Assembly (NCBI RefSeq): GCF_039542225.1
Contig: NZ_BAABHS010000003.1
Location: 62,001-126,000 of the forward strand
DNA from: Yinghuangia aomiensis
Lineage (GTDB): Bacteria; Actinomycetota; Actinomycetes; Streptomycetales; Streptomycetaceae
DNA: 64,000 bases
Direction of reading: 5' to 3'
A program made the position numbers and the translations under genes. This document shows positions 16,901-24,950 of this stretch, one piece after another; positions within the stretch are counted from its first letter, which is position 1, and each line of letters starts with the position of its first letter. The notes beneath the pieces were generated by a model. That model did no database searches, was not told where the DNA came from, and saw nothing but the letters and a program-made list of their open reading frames with translations.

Positions 16901-17544
16901 TAGGCGTCCACGACGGTGGTGTCGCCGCGCGGCACGATCTTCATCAGCGGACTGACCTCGCTGGACAGCGAGATCTGCGGGAAGCCGATCTCCGCGGCGA
17001 GCGCGCCGACGGCCTCCTCGTGCGCGGGGTTCTCGTAGCTGTGCAGGCAGACGACGGAGACGGCGCGGATGCCCGCGTCGTACGCGTGCCGGAGTCCGCC
17101 GGCGAGCGCGGCCAGGTCGGGGGCGCGGAGTTCGGTGCCGTCCGCCGCGATCCGCTCGTCGACCTCGACGACCCGCTCGTACAGCGACTCCGGCAGGTCG
17201 ATGCGGCGCGCGAAGATGCTCGGCCGGTTCTGGTAGCCGATCCGCAGCGCGTCCCGGAAGCCGCGGGTGACGACCAGGAGCGTGCGGTCGCCTTTGCGTT
17301 CCAGCAGGGCGTTGGTGGCCACCGTGGTGCCCATCCGCACCTGGTCGACGAGTTCCGGGGTGACGGGGGTTTCGGCGGGCAGGTCGAGCAGCGCGCGGAT
17401 CCCGGCGACCGCGGCGTCGCGGTAGCGGGCCGGGTTCTCGGACAGCAGCTTGTGCGTGACCAGGCGGCCGTCCGGACGGCGGGCGACGATGTCGGTGAAC
17501 GTGCCGCCGCGGTCGACCCAGAACTGCCAGCGCCGACTCGTCAC
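13936..17544 (-). CDS. 5-oxoprolinase/hydantoinase, fused HyuA-HyuB subunits
   Basis: 1202 aa, the normal length for ATP-dependent 5-oxoprolinase. The HyuA-like half (about 1-690) starts with DRGGTFTDIVAR (about 8) and contains GTTVATNALLERKGD, GFDMGGTSTDVS and TFGGAGGQHACALA. The HyuB-like half (about 700-1200) contains RDLDFSCA-type sequence, NDPYHGGTHLPD and GGGGYG at the C-terminus. The enzyme opens 5-oxoproline or hydantoin-like rings with ATP. The start is the GTG at 17544, preceded by GGGAGG; the frame upstream is Arg-rich and improbable. No partner genes nearby, so 5-oxoproline recycling is the default role. Hydantoin or N-methylhydantoin hydrolysis cannot be excluded. Confidence 0.92.
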   Translation of the reverse strand: MTSRRWQFWVDRGGTFTDIVARRPDGRLVTHKLLSENPARYRDAAVAGIRALLDLPAETPVTPELVDQVRMGTTVATNALLERKGDRTLLVVTRGFRDALRIGYQNRPSIFARRIDLPESLYERVVEVDERIAADGTELRAPDLAALAGGLRHAYDAGIRAVSVVCLHSYENPAHEEAVGALAAEIGFPQISLSSEVSPLMKIVPRGDTTVVDAYLSPVLGRYVAQVADQLPGVRLMFMQSNGGLAEAHHFRGKDAILSGPAGGIVGMARMSELAGYDKIIGFDMGGTSTDVSHYTGEYERVFDTQVAGVRLRAPMLAIDTVAAGGGSILRFDGGRYRVGPESAGADPGPACYRNGGPLTVTDANVMLGRIQPAFFPHVFGPDGDQPLDAAAVRRRFADLAAEIRTATGDDRTPEEVAEGFLRIAVANTANAVKRISVEKGHDVGEYALTTFGGAGGQHACALADSLGIRTVLVPPMAGVLSALGIGLADTTTMRQHAVEAELSTAAMPRLTSAAADLEAAARAELLDEGVPADRIRVTRRAHLRYQGTDTALAVDFADPDAMTAAFEGVHRRTYSFLMDRPLVVESLSAEAIGLTDQPERLEAADDDAHGPAEAVPVRTYVSGTWRDIPLRSRASMAVDEHIAGPAIITDPNSTTVVDEGWRATATRGGHLRVERVAALASAREGTAVDPVLLEIFNNLFMSIAEQMGSSLESTAQSVNIRERLDFSCALFDPDGNLIANAPHIPVHLGSMSSAVKEVVRRCGAGLKPGDVYAVNDPYHGGTHLPDVTVITPVFAEDGGDAAGPEILFFVAARGHHAEIGGITPGSMPAGSTSIAEEGVLFDAWLLVDGGRFREAETRRLLSEAEYPSRNPEANLADLRAQVAANTRGVEEVRRMIRHFGLDVVQAYMRHVQDNAEEAVRRVIDALEDGHYRYETDNGAVIEVRVTVDRSSRSAAIDFGGTSAQLATNLNAPSSVVTAAVLYVFRTLVADEIPLNEGCLRPLTIVIPPGSMLAPEFPAAVVAGNVETSQAVTGALYAAMGVQAEGSGTMNNVTFGDASDQYYETLGSGSGAGDGFDGASVVQTHMTNSRLTDPEVLESRFAVRLEEFAIRPGSGGPGRWRGGDGAVRRIRFLAPMTVCTLSGHRRVPPYGMAGGAPGSPGANRVVRADGGTVTLAGFDVVDVGVDDVLEIETPGGGGYGAV

Positions 17545-18020
17545 TTTGCCTCCCGGTGGCTGGGAACGACCTGATACCACCGGTTTTACCGGTAGCCGGG
17601 CCGAAACGGACCCGGGCGGGGCCGGAAAACACGTCGGGAGTGCGTCACGTCGGCGCGGGGCGTCCCGCGGAATGCGGGCGGCCCGGCGCGGCGCGTAGTC
17701 CAAGTGCGCCGGCCGGGCCGTCCGTCGGGTGGCGGCTGCCGGGTGCCTGGGGGACACCCGGCCGAGGCCCGCCTGGCGAGCGGGCCGGATGGTGCTGTGC
17801 TGGTCCGACGACCGTCGAGGAATCCCCCGTATGGAATCCGGCGCCGCCGCACTGCCGTCGAACCGCAGTGCGACGCTGCGCCGGGCTCCACTGCCCGAAG
17901 TCCTCGCCGGGGTCGGTGTTCAGGTCGATCCTCCGGTGCTGCGTCCCTGGCTTGCGAGGGCCCGCTCCGGCCTACGGAGTCGCCGGGAAGGCCCTCGGCA
18001 TTGGTGCGTGGCTCCCGGCG
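17545..18020. other. 476-base intergenic region with no supported gene
   Basis: Lies upstream of the 5-oxoprolinase gene and downstream of the TetR gene. Open frames here give Arg/Pro-rich translations without family resemblance or a credible ribosome binding site. The promoter of the 5-oxoprolinase gene should be in the first ~100 bases; I see no clear hexamers. Confidence 0.5.
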
Positions 18021-18614
18021 TCAGGCCTGCGGCTGTTTGACCGAGGCTATGGAACGGCGGGTGAAATCGACCAGGTGCTCGCGGCGGCGGGCCCGAGCCT
18101 GGTCCGTGTCGGTTTCGGTGCCCAGGATGATGCGCGCCATCTGCGGCATCGTGGACTGCCACGCGGCGATCCCGATCAGCGAGAACAGGAGCTGAGCCAC
18201 GTCGGGGGTGGGCTGCACGCCGAGGTGTTCGGCGAACTCCTGCAACTTGACGGCGTAGCTCGTGGCCCGCCGGTCCTCGTCCGGGATCGGTTCGTTCCCG
18301 TAGTACAGCGCCTCCCACAGCAGCAGCCGGAGCAGCTCCGGACGTGCGATGTAGAAGTCGTAGATCTGCGCGACGTACTCGGCCGGATCGTCACTCGGCA
18401 TCGTGACGACCGCGGTCAGCTCTTGGAGCGACTCGCTGAGAACGTGCTGGAACAACTGCTCCTTATTGCCGAAGTAGGCGTAGATGCGTTCCTTGTTCAC
18501 CCCGGCGCGCAAGGCGATGCGGTCGACGCGGGCGCCGGCAATGCCGTGCTCGGCGAATTCCGCGCGGGCGGCGTCGAGAAGTTTGGCTCGGGTACGTGCG
18601 GTGTCGGGCGGCAT
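18021..18614 (-). CDS. TetR-family transcriptional regulator
   Basis: 197 aa. The N-terminal TetR helix-turn-helix (about 7-55) has LLDAARAEFAEHGIAGARVDRIA and AGVNKERIYAYFGNKEQLF. The C-terminal helical domain includes RPELLRLLLWEALYYG, resembling the TetR_C domains of regulators of unknown ligand. It is transcribed away from the J-domain gene. A CCAAC-N6-GTTGG inverted repeat lies 22 bases upstream of the start and is a plausible autoregulatory operator. Target unknown; nothing obviously linked lies downstream. Confidence 0.9.
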   Translation of the reverse strand: MPPDTARTRAKLLDAARAEFAEHGIAGARVDRIALRAGVNKERIYAYFGNKEQLFQHVLSESLQELTAVVTMPSDDPAEYVAQIYDFYIARPELLRLLLWEALYYGNEPIPDEDRRATSYAVKLQEFAEHLGVQPTPDVAQLLFSLIGIAAWQSTMPQMARIILGTETDTDQARARRREHLVDFTRRSIASVKQPQA

Positions 18615-18636
18615 GGCTGGATCTTATCCCCTCTAG

Positions 18637-18652
18637 CCAACTGCTTGGTTGG
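18637..18652. promoter_or_regulatory. Putative TetR operator
   Basis: Inverted repeat CCAAC-TGCTTG-GTTGG, 22 bases upstream of the TetR start codon. A second short dyad, CCTAAGACTTAGG, lies at 18686-18698. Both could bind regulators of the divergent pair. Confidence 0.45.
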
Positions 18653-18841
18653 ATCGACTGGCCAGGGACGGCCCGACCATGCTGCCCTAAGACTTAGGCT
18701 GGCGTGGGCTGTTGTGAGTGATTTGATCTTCTCGACACCTAACAGGTTTGTAAGGAAGGGATCGACGGAGCGTGTTCGGCCCTTGCCGCGCGGCGCCGTT
18801 CACCCCGGGTAGACGGCCGCCAAGGAGGGCGATGCACTGCG

Positions 18842-19627
18842 ATGGAAGCTGACTACGCACCGGTGACGTGGACGGACCCGCACGTGACGGAACTGGAGCA
18901 GGAGGTCGCCGGGGTCGAGGCGGGCCTGCTGGACGCCGAGGTGGACGTCGCCACGTTGCGTGTCGAACTGGACAATCTTGCGTTCGCGCACCACCGCCGG
19001 CTCGGCCCGCTGTACGAGCGGCTCGACGAACTCGACGCCCTGTACGCCGAGGCGGTCGCGGCGCAGAGCGGCAAAGCCGACGACATCCGCCGCGCGCTGG
19101 AGGCGCGGGCGGCCGTCGACCCGATGCCCGACCTCGACGAACTGATGGACGCCTTCGGCGCCGAGCAGGCGCAGACGGTCGCCCCGCCGGAGGAGCGCCG
19201 GGTCAAGCCGAGCGAGGAGGCGCGCCGCCTGTACCGGGAGCTGGCCCGCCGGGCGCACCCGGACCTGGCGCAGGACGACGCGGAGAAGGAGCGCCGCGGG
19301 GACTTCATCGCGCGCGTGAACGCGGCTTACGCGGCCGGGGACATCGCCGGGCTGATGGCCCTCGACGAGGAGTGGGCGTCGGGTGCCCCGGGAGCGGCGC
19401 AGCCGACCGGGCCGGACCGCGCGGCGTTCCTGCGGACCCGGCTGGCGCTGCTGACGGCCCGTCAAGAGCAGTTGGCGGCCGAACGGGAGACGCTGCTGGC
19501 GAGCCCGATGGGGCAACTGCTGGCGCTGGCGCCGGACGACCCGGACGGGCTCCTGGAGTATCTGGCGGAGCAGCTGCTGGCGCGGATCGAGGAGCGCGAG
19601 GGGGAGCTGGCGCGGCTGGTGGGCTGA
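18842..19627 (+). CDS. J-domain (DnaJ-like) protein with coiled-coil regions
   Basis: 261 aa. Residues about 10-80 are predicted coiled coil (heptad-like Glu/Leu/Ala). A J-domain-like segment covers about 120-170: SEEARRLYRELARRAHPDLAQ carries the diagnostic HPD tripeptide (HPD at about 139-141), followed by helix III. A second helical, Glu-rich stretch follows to the C-terminus. J-domain proteins stimulate Hsp70 (DnaK) ATPase; no zinc-finger or client-binding domain of classical DnaJ is present, so it is a specialised co-chaperone. The ATG at 18842 has AAGGAGG only at a long distance (about 13 bases), so initiation may be weak. Confidence 0.85.
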   Translation: MEADYAPVTWTDPHVTELEQEVAGVEAGLLDAEVDVATLRVELDNLAFAHHRRLGPLYERLDELDALYAEAVAAQSGKADDIRRALEARAAVDPMPDLDELMDAFGAEQAQTVAPPEERRVKPSEEARRLYRELARRAHPDLAQDDAEKERRGDFIARVNAAYAAGDIAGLMALDEEWASGAPGAAQPTGPDRAAFLRTRLALLTARQEQLAAERETLLASPMGQLLALAPDDPDGLLEYLAEQLLARIEEREGELARLVG

Positions 19628-19654
19628 GCGGCCCGCGGGCGCGCCATGGGCCGT

Positions 19655-19689
19655 CCCGGTCCGGCCGGATGGGCGTCGGCCGGACCGGG
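19655..19689 (+). terminator. Terminator after the J-domain gene
   Basis: Inverted repeat with arms of at least 12 bases (19655-19666 and 19678-19689, CCCGGTCCGGCC/GGCCGGACCGGG), 27 bases after the J-domain stop codon. Confidence 0.7.
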
Positions 19690-19896
19690 CCGGGTCGGCG
19701 GGGCCGGCGGAGCGCCGGCTCGGTCGCGATGAGTCACAAGATTCCCCCGTTGCACCGGCATGGCAATTATTTCGTCCGGTGTGTTGGTGGATTGCCCCTT
19801 TTGGCCTGCGGGCCGTCGTCCGGGCCGGATCATGGCCGACAATGGGGGGCCACCCGGCGCGCTCAGGCGCGCCGACCGACCGAAGCCGGAGAACCG

Positions 19897-20226
19897 ATGT
19901 TCCAGTCGCTGCCCGCCGTCGGCGCCGCCGAGGTCCCTTCCGACGCCTTCCTGCTCGACGTGCGCGAGGCCGATGAGTGGACCGCCGGCCATGTGGACGG
20001 CGCCCTGCACATTCCGATGGGCACGTTGATGGCGCGCCTCGACGAGGTCCCGAAGGACACCCGCGTCTATGTGATGTGCCGGGTGGGCGGCCGCTCCGGC
20101 CAGGTCACCGCGTACCTCGCCCAGCAGGGCTGGGATGCCGTCAACATCGACGGCGGCATGCTCGCGTGGGAGGCGGCGGGCCGGCCGATGGTGGCCGAGC
20201 ACGCCGGGACGCCGTTCGTGGCCTGA
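19897..20226 (+). CDS. Small rhodanese-like protein, 109 aa
   Basis: Single-domain rhodanese. FLLDVREADEWTAGHVDGAL (about 18-37) and the active-site loop CRVGGRS with C61 are intact, and the domain fills the whole protein. Such short rhodaneses act in sulfur transfer or thiol redox chemistry. ATG at 19897 in the context GGAGAACCG-ATG, giving a GGAG Shine-Dalgarno about five bases away. Stand-alone plus-strand gene, convergent with a hotdog thioesterase gene, with a palindromic terminator between. Confidence 0.9.
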   Translation: MFQSLPAVGAAEVPSDAFLLDVREADEWTAGHVDGALHIPMGTLMARLDEVPKDTRVYVMCRVGGRSGQVTAYLAQQGWDAVNIDGGMLAWEAAGRPMVAEHAGTPFVA

Positions 20227-20242
20227 GGCCCGCCGGGCGGGC

Positions 20243-20266
20243 GGCGCCGGCCCCGGGGCCGGCGCC
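20243..20266. terminator. Bidirectional palindromic terminator
   Basis: Perfect 24-base palindrome (GGCGCCGGCCCC and its complement) between the convergent rhodanese and thioesterase genes. Confidence 0.65.
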
Positions 20267-20274
20267 CTGGTCCG

Positions 20275-21000
20275 TCAGCTGTGCGCGGCCGGTTCCGCGT
20301 TCAGGGTGCGGTCCGACACGAAGACCGCGGTCGCCTGCGCGGTGATCTCGCCGTGCGCGCGGATCTCCCCCGTCACGAACGTCTTGCGGCCCTCGCGCTT
20401 CTCGAAGCGCGCGCTCAGCTCCAGCGGTACGTCGTACGGCGTCGCCTTGCGGAACCGCAGGTCGAGGCCCGCGGTGAACCCGGCCGGGCCGCTGAGCGAC
20501 GCCGCGACGCCGAGCAGCTGGTCGAGGACGGTCGCGACGATGCCGCCGTGCACGCGTCCCGGCGGGCCGCCGTGCGCCGCGGTGAGCGTCACCGCGCCGC
20601 GGATCTCCACCGGCCGCGGGTCGCTGCCCGGCGGGGGCGGCGTGGGCAGGTCGAAGAACTCCATGCGGGCCGCCTGCGGGTTGAGTCGCCCGGACCCGGC
20701 CTGGGTGAGGTGCTCGAAGCGCCCGTTGCCGTGCCGGACCAGCATCACCACGCGGTCCTTGGGCCGCTGCGCCGCGCGCAGCGCCTCGGTGATCTCCGCG
20801 ACGCGCCGGGCCGCGTCCGCGCGGACCGCGCCGTCGACGTCGGTGAGCACCGCGGCCTCGACCAGGTCGCGGATCCGCTCGGCCAGCTCGAACGCCTCCG
20901 GGGCGATGTCCTCGGCGGCCGGCATGTCGGCGCCGAGCAGCGCGGCCAGGGTGGCCGCGGACGGGCCCGCGACGGTCGGGGCGCCGCGGTCGCCGGTCAT
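20275..21000 (-). CDS. Hotdog-fold thioesterase (PaaI/acyl-CoA thioesterase-like)
   Basis: 241 aa. The C-terminal half (about 125-235) is a PaaI-type hotdog domain: GRVHGGIVATVLDQLLGVAAS with the HGG loop of the active site, GLDLRFRKATPYDVPLELSA, and GEIRAHGEITAQATAVFV. The N-terminal ~120 residues are helical and unassigned. Such enzymes hydrolyse acyl-CoA thioesters. The gene is divergent from an acyl-CoA ligase gene 249 bases away, so the two probably act on the same fatty or aromatic acyl-CoA pool in opposite directions. The ATG at 21000 has only a weak Shine-Dalgarno. Confidence 0.82.
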   Translation of the reverse strand: MTGDRGAPTVAGPSAATLAALLGADMPAAEDIAPEAFELAERIRDLVEAAVLTDVDGAVRADAARRVAEITEALRAAQRPKDRVVMLVRHGNGRFEHLTQAGSGRLNPQAARMEFFDLPTPPPPGSDPRPVEIRGAVTLTAAHGGPPGRVHGGIVATVLDQLLGVAASLSGPAGFTAGLDLRFRKATPYDVPLELSARFEKREGRKTFVTGEIRAHGEITAQATAVFVSDRTLNAEPAAHS

Positions 21001-21180
21001 GCCCGCACCCCGCCGCGTCCGGTCCGGCCGTACGCACCCGTACTGGTGATCTGCCCGCTTCGCTCGCTCATGCGTGCCCCTTGCCGTGCCGGGTCCGGCC
21101 GGTACGCCGCAGACCCGCGGCGGCCCGCTGCCGGGCCGCCGATCCGGTCCGATGCGCACCGATTCCGGCCGCACTATCGG

Positions 21181-21193
21181 TTGACAGTGTCAA
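21181..21193. promoter_or_regulatory. Operator/-35 element upstream of the acyl-CoA ligase gene
   Basis: Perfect 13-base palindrome TTGACAGTGTCAA whose left half is a consensus -35 hexamer, 57 bases before the start codon. A regulator bound here would occlude RNA polymerase. Confidence 0.6.
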
Positions 21194-21194
21194 T

Positions 21195-21213
21195 GATGCA
21201 AACAGAATGCATC
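21195..21213. promoter_or_regulatory. Second palindrome in the acyl-CoA ligase promoter
   Basis: Inverted repeat GATGCA-N7-TGCATC directly after the TTGACA palindrome, covering the expected -10 region (AGAATG at 21204-21209). It is probably a binding site for a separate regulator or a second dimer. Confidence 0.5.
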
Positions 21214-21249
21214 TGACGGTGTATCAGGAATCGGCCGAGGGAGCACAAC

Positions 21250-22896
21250 ATGGTCACCATCACCGAGCTGGTCCACAAGCAGGTCGGCGACCATCGCGTC
21301 GGGCTGATGTTCGAGGACCGGACCTGGACGCACCACGAGGTGGCCCGTGCCGCCGCGGCCCGCGCCGCCCTGGTCGCCGACCGGCTGCCCGCCGGCGCCG
21401 CCCCGCACGTCGGGGTCCTGCTCGACAACGTGCCCGAGTTCCCGATGTGGCTGGAAGGCATCGCCCTGGCCGGCGGCACCCTCGTCGGCGTGAACTCGAC
21501 CCGCCGCGGCGCCGAGCTGGCCCGCGACATCACGCACGCCGACTGCTCGTTCGTGGTCACCGAGCGCGCCCACCTGCCGCTCCTCGACGGGCTCGACCTG
21601 GGCATCCCGAAAGAGCGGCTGCTGGTCGTCGACGACCCGGAGTACGACGGCATCCTCGCCCCGTATGCGGACGCCGACCTGCCCGCCGACGACGTCACCC
21701 CGGACACCCGGCTCCTCATCGTCTTCACCTCCGGCTCGACCGGCGCCCCCAAGGGCGTCATCTGCTCGCAGGGCCGCCTGGCCGGGGCGGGGAGCGTGCT
21801 CACCGAGCAGTTCGGCTTCGACCGGGACAGCGTCAACTACATCTGCATGCCGATGTTCCACGGCAACGCGCTGATGGCGAACTGGTCGCCGGCGCTGCGC
21901 GCGGGCGGCGCGGTGGCGCTGCGCCGGAAGTTCTCCGCGTCCGGCTTCCTCGAGGACGTGCGCAAGTTCCAGGCGACCTACTTCACCTACGTGGGACGCG
22001 CGGTCTCCTACATCCTGGCCACCCCCGAGCAGCCCGACGACGCCGGCAACCCGCTGCGCGCCGGCTTCGGCACCGAGGCGGGCACCGTCGACATGCTCCG
22101 CTTCGAGCGGCGCTTCGGGGTGAAGCTGACCGAGGGCTACGGCAGTTCCGAGGGCGGCATGAACGTCAACTGGCGGCCCGGCACCCCGGACCGCGCGGTC
22201 GGCCCGTGCCCGGAGAACGCCGCGCTGCTGGACCCGGAGACCGGGAAGGAGTGCCCGCGTGCGGTCTTCGACGCGTCCGGGCGGCTGCTGAACGGCGACG
22301 AGGCGATCGGCGAACTCGTCAACCTCGGCCGCAACGGCTTCGAGGGCTACTGGCGCAACGACGACGCCAACGCCGCCCGCACCCGGGACGGGCAGTACTG
22401 GACGGGCGACCACTTCTACCGCGACGACGCGGACTACCTGTACTTCGCGGCGCGTGCCGACGACAAGCTGCGGGTCGACAGCGAGAACCTGTCCGTCGTC
22501 ACCATCGAGTCGATCCTGTCCCGGTTCGACCCGATCGAGGCGGTCGTGGTGTACGGGGTGCCGGACCCGGTGTCGGGCGACCAGGTCATGGCGGCGGTGC
22601 AGCTCCGCCCCGGAAGCACGTTCGACCCGGCGGAGTTCGGCGCGTTCCTCGGTGCGCAGAGCGACCTGGGCACGAAGATGGCGCCGCGGTTCGTGCGCGT
22701 CACCGAGCGGATCCCGGTGACGGCGACGAGCAAGGTCAACAAGGTCGGGCTGCGGCGCGAAGGCTTCCGTACCGGGGACCCGGTGTGGTGGACGCCGGAG
22801 CGCGGCGCGGCCTACCGGCCGTTCGACGCCGCGGCGCGCGACGCGCTGCTGGGGGTGTACGCGGCGCACGGACGGGCCGGCGAGTTGGACTTGTGA
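21250..22896 (+). CDS. Acyl-CoA synthetase (AMP-forming, FadD-like)
   Basis: 548 aa ANL-superfamily ligase. Motifs: IVFTSGSTGAPKGV (P-loop, about 158-171), GYGSSEGGMN (about 297), YWTGDHFYRDDADYLYF (about 382) and the hinge ARADDKLRVDSENLS. A C-terminal catalytic lysine sits in TATSKVNKVGLRR (about 496). The fold order and the YFTYVGRAVSYILATPEQPDD segment resemble mycobacterial FadD1/FadD17-type ligases. It activates a carboxylic acid to acyl-AMP and then acyl-CoA. ATG at 21250 with GAGGGAG about six bases upstream. Divergent from a hotdog thioesterase, with two palindromes in its promoter. Chain length or sterol specificity cannot be read from the sequence. Confidence 0.9.
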   Translation: MVTITELVHKQVGDHRVGLMFEDRTWTHHEVARAAAARAALVADRLPAGAAPHVGVLLDNVPEFPMWLEGIALAGGTLVGVNSTRRGAELARDITHADCSFVVTERAHLPLLDGLDLGIPKERLLVVDDPEYDGILAPYADADLPADDVTPDTRLLIVFTSGSTGAPKGVICSQGRLAGAGSVLTEQFGFDRDSVNYICMPMFHGNALMANWSPALRAGGAVALRRKFSASGFLEDVRKFQATYFTYVGRAVSYILATPEQPDDAGNPLRAGFGTEAGTVDMLRFERRFGVKLTEGYGSSEGGMNVNWRPGTPDRAVGPCPENAALLDPETGKECPRAVFDASGRLLNGDEAIGELVNLGRNGFEGYWRNDDANAARTRDGQYWTGDHFYRDDADYLYFAARADDKLRVDSENLSVVTIESILSRFDPIEAVVVYGVPDPVSGDQVMAAVQLRPGSTFDPAEFGAFLGAQSDLGTKMAPRFVRVTERIPVTATSKVNKVGLRREGFRTGDPVWWTPERGAAYRPFDAAARDALLGVYAAHGRAGELDL

Positions 22897-22931
22897 CCTC
22901 CGTCGGGTGATGCGGGGGTGACGCGGGGTGC

Positions 22932-22963
22932 CGCGCCGCGGAATGCTGTCCGTCCGCGGCGCG
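22932..22963 (+). terminator. Terminator after the acyl-CoA ligase gene
   Basis: Inverted repeat with perfect 11-base arms (22932-22942 and 22953-22963, CGCGCCGCGGA and complement) and a ten-base loop, 35 bases after the stop codon. Confidence 0.7.
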
Positions 22964-23008
22964 CAGCCGGTAGCGTGCGGCTGCCGACGACCACGTACGG
23001 GGAGGGCC

Positions 23009-23710
23009 ATGCCGGACCAGGACACCGTGACCGGCCACCCCGCCGTCCCCAAACCGCGTGCCCCGCGCACCCCGCCGGCGGACTACGGCGTCGACCTGGA
23101 GGACCCCGCCGCGCGGTCGCCGCGCGTGCAGTTGGCGGCCGCGGTCGTCGCGATGCTGCTGATCGTCGGAGTGGGCCTCCACCTGCTGTTCGTCACGCTG
23201 CATGTGGCGCCGGAGAGCCGCGCGTCCCGCAAGTACGCGGGGGCGACGGATTCGTGGATCTATCCGCTGTTCGAACAGAACTGGCGGCTGTTCGCGCCGA
23301 ACCCGCTCAACGTCAACATCCGCGTCAACGCCCGCGCCCAGGTGAGCGCGGCGGACGGCAGCGTGACCGAGACCCCGTGGATCGACCTGACCGGCGACGA
23401 CATCGACCACATCCGCGGCAACCCGTTCCCCAGCAAGGCGGACCAGAACATGCTGCGCCGCGCCTGGGACTTCTACTCGGGATCGCACAACAACGACGAG
23501 ACGCCGTCGTCCGGACAGGCCGGACTCGCCGAGGACTACCTGCGGAGCATCGTGGTGCACCGCCTCCGGCAGGAAGGCCGCGCCGACGGCGTGGTCGCCG
23601 TGCAGGTCCGCAGCGTGTCGACGGCGATTCCGGAGCCGGGGGCGGGCGCCTCCGGGCCGAGCATCCGCGAACTGGGCTGGTGGGAGACGAGGCCCGATGA
23701 CTTCCGTTGA
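23009..23710 (+). CDS. DUF5819 family membrane-anchored protein
   Basis: 233 aa. A short cytoplasmic tail, one transmembrane helix (about 44-65) and a periplasm-side domain with WIYPLFEQNWRLFAPNPL (about 85-102), the family hallmark. From knowledge of actinobacterial genomes, DUF5819 genes lie directly before HTTM-domain genes, as here. The ATG at 23009 is preceded by GGGGAGGG. The 3' end overlaps the HTTM gene by 14 bases. Function is not established; a partner role to the HTTM protein at the membrane is a reasonable inference. Confidence 0.85.
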   Translation: MPDQDTVTGHPAVPKPRAPRTPPADYGVDLEDPAARSPRVQLAAAVVAMLLIVGVGLHLLFVTLHVAPESRASRKYAGATDSWIYPLFEQNWRLFAPNPLNVNIRVNARAQVSAADGSVTETPWIDLTGDDIDHIRGNPFPSKADQNMLRRAWDFYSGSHNNDETPSSGQAGLAEDYLRSIVVHRLRQEGRADGVVAVQVRSVSTAIPEPGAGASGPSIRELGWWETRPDDFR

Positions 23711-24950
23711 TTCCGCTGATTCCGCAGCCGAGTCCGCCGGACCCGCCGGGTCGGCCGCCGAGGCCGGCACGGTCACGGTGACGGCACCCGGCACACCGGC
23801 ACCGCCGCCCGCTCCGGAGCGCGCGCCGGCCGCCAAGCCGCCCGCCGCGAAGTCCCTCGACCTGCGCGCCGCCGACGCCCTCGTCGGCTTCCTCGACCGC
23901 CTCACCGGGCGGACCCGCGGCCTGCACCAGGCGGCGCTGCTGCGGATCGGCTTCGGCACGGTGTTCCTGGTCGGCCTGCTGCGCGAGTTCTTCAACCGGC
24001 GCGAGATCTGGGGCGACCAGTCGCCGTGGACCCCGGACATGGCGCGGCGCCTGCTCGACGGCATCGACGGCGTCAGCATCCTGCTGGTGCGCGACGACCG
24101 CTGGTGGTTCGAGCTGATGTACGCGCTCGCCGTCGTCGTCACCGGGCTGTTCGTGGCCGGCTGGCACACGCGGGCCACGTCGGTGCTGTTCTGCGTGATG
24201 GTGGTGTCGTTCAACAGCCGGTCGCTGCTGATGACCGACGGCGGTGACACCGTCCTGCTGCTGATGTCCTTCTACCTGGCGTTCACCGCGTGCGGGCGGG
24301 TGTGGTCGCTGGACGCGCGCCGGGCGCGCCGCACCGGCCGGACCCGGTCGCCCGGGCCCGGCCAGGAAACCGGCGTGTTCGTGGGCCTGTGCGCGGTCGT
24401 CGCGGCGGGCCTGCTGCTTCCGTGGTGGGTGTCGCTGCTCGGCGCGGCCGTGGTGCTCGGCGGGATGTGGCGGCTGCCGCTCGGCCTCGAGCAGCTGCGC
24501 ACGGGTGTGGTCACCGCGACGCACCACTGCGCGATGGCCGTCGTCGCCGCGCAGGTGTGCATCGTCTACGGCGCCGCGGGGCTCTACAAGGTGCAGGGCA
24601 GCCGCTGGCAGGACGGCACCGCGATGCACTACGCGCTCAACATCGAGTACTTCCGGCCGTGGCCGTGGCTGTCCGGGCTGGCCGACGGCGGCCCGGAACT
24701 GGGGACGCTGATCGCGTACATCACGGTGTTCACCCAGGTCGGCTTCGCGTTCCTGGTGTTCGCCAAGCGCGCCAAGTACGCGGCGATCGCCCTGCTCATG
24801 GGCATGCACCTGGCGATCGCGGTGCTGCTGGGGCTGCCCGCGTTCTCCGCGTCGATGGCGCTCGGCGACGCCGTGTTCCTGCCCACCGCGTTCCTGCTGG
24901 CGGTCCGGGCCCGGATGCCTCGGCGGCGTCCGCGTACTCTCGACGCGTGA
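23697..24950 (+). CDS. HTTM-domain membrane protein (vitamin K-dependent gamma-carboxylase-like)
   Basis: 417 aa. After an Ala/Pro-rich, Ser/Asp-rich N-terminus of ~55 residues, the protein contains many hydrophobic helices in the HTTM arrangement: LLRIGFGTVFLVGLLREFF (about 82), DDRWWFELMYALAVV, LFCVMVVSFNSRSLLMTDGG (about 162-181), GLYKVQGSRWQDGTAMHYAL (about 296) and an amphipathic C-terminal part. HTTM is the membrane domain shared with vitamin K-dependent gamma-glutamyl carboxylase. Most bacterial members, including this one, are uncharacterised. Overlaps DUF5819 upstream and the TrmH gene downstream (GTGA), so all three are co-translated. Confidence 0.88.
   Translation: MTSVDSADSAAESAGPAGSAAEAGTVTVTAPGTPAPPPAPERAPAAKPPAAKSLDLRAADALVGFLDRLTGRTRGLHQAALLRIGFGTVFLVGLLREFFNRREIWGDQSPWTPDMARRLLDGIDGVSILLVRDDRWWFELMYALAVVVTGLFVAGWHTRATSVLFCVMVVSFNSRSLLMTDGGDTVLLLMSFYLAFTACGRVWSLDARRARRTGRTRSPGPGQETGVFVGLCAVVAAGLLLPWWVSLLGAAVVLGGMWRLPLGLEQLRTGVVTATHHCAMAVVAAQVCIVYGAAGLYKVQGSRWQDGTAMHYALNIEYFRPWPWLSGLADGGPELGTLIAYITVFTQVGFAFLVFAKRAKYAAIALLMGMHLAIAVLLGLPAFSASMALGDAVFLPTAFLLAVRARMPRRRPRTLDA

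Noticed and set aside
13876..17574. 1232-codon open frame on the plus strand, opposite the 5-oxoprolinase gene
   Set aside because: It is a composition shadow. Its translation is Arg/His/Val/Asp-rich with no motif, while the minus strand encodes a full-length enzyme with intact signatures.
17586..18040. Short frames in the gap between the 5-oxoprolinase and TetR genes
   Set aside because: Arg/Pro-rich translations on both strands with no ribosome binding site; a decayed gene cannot be shown.
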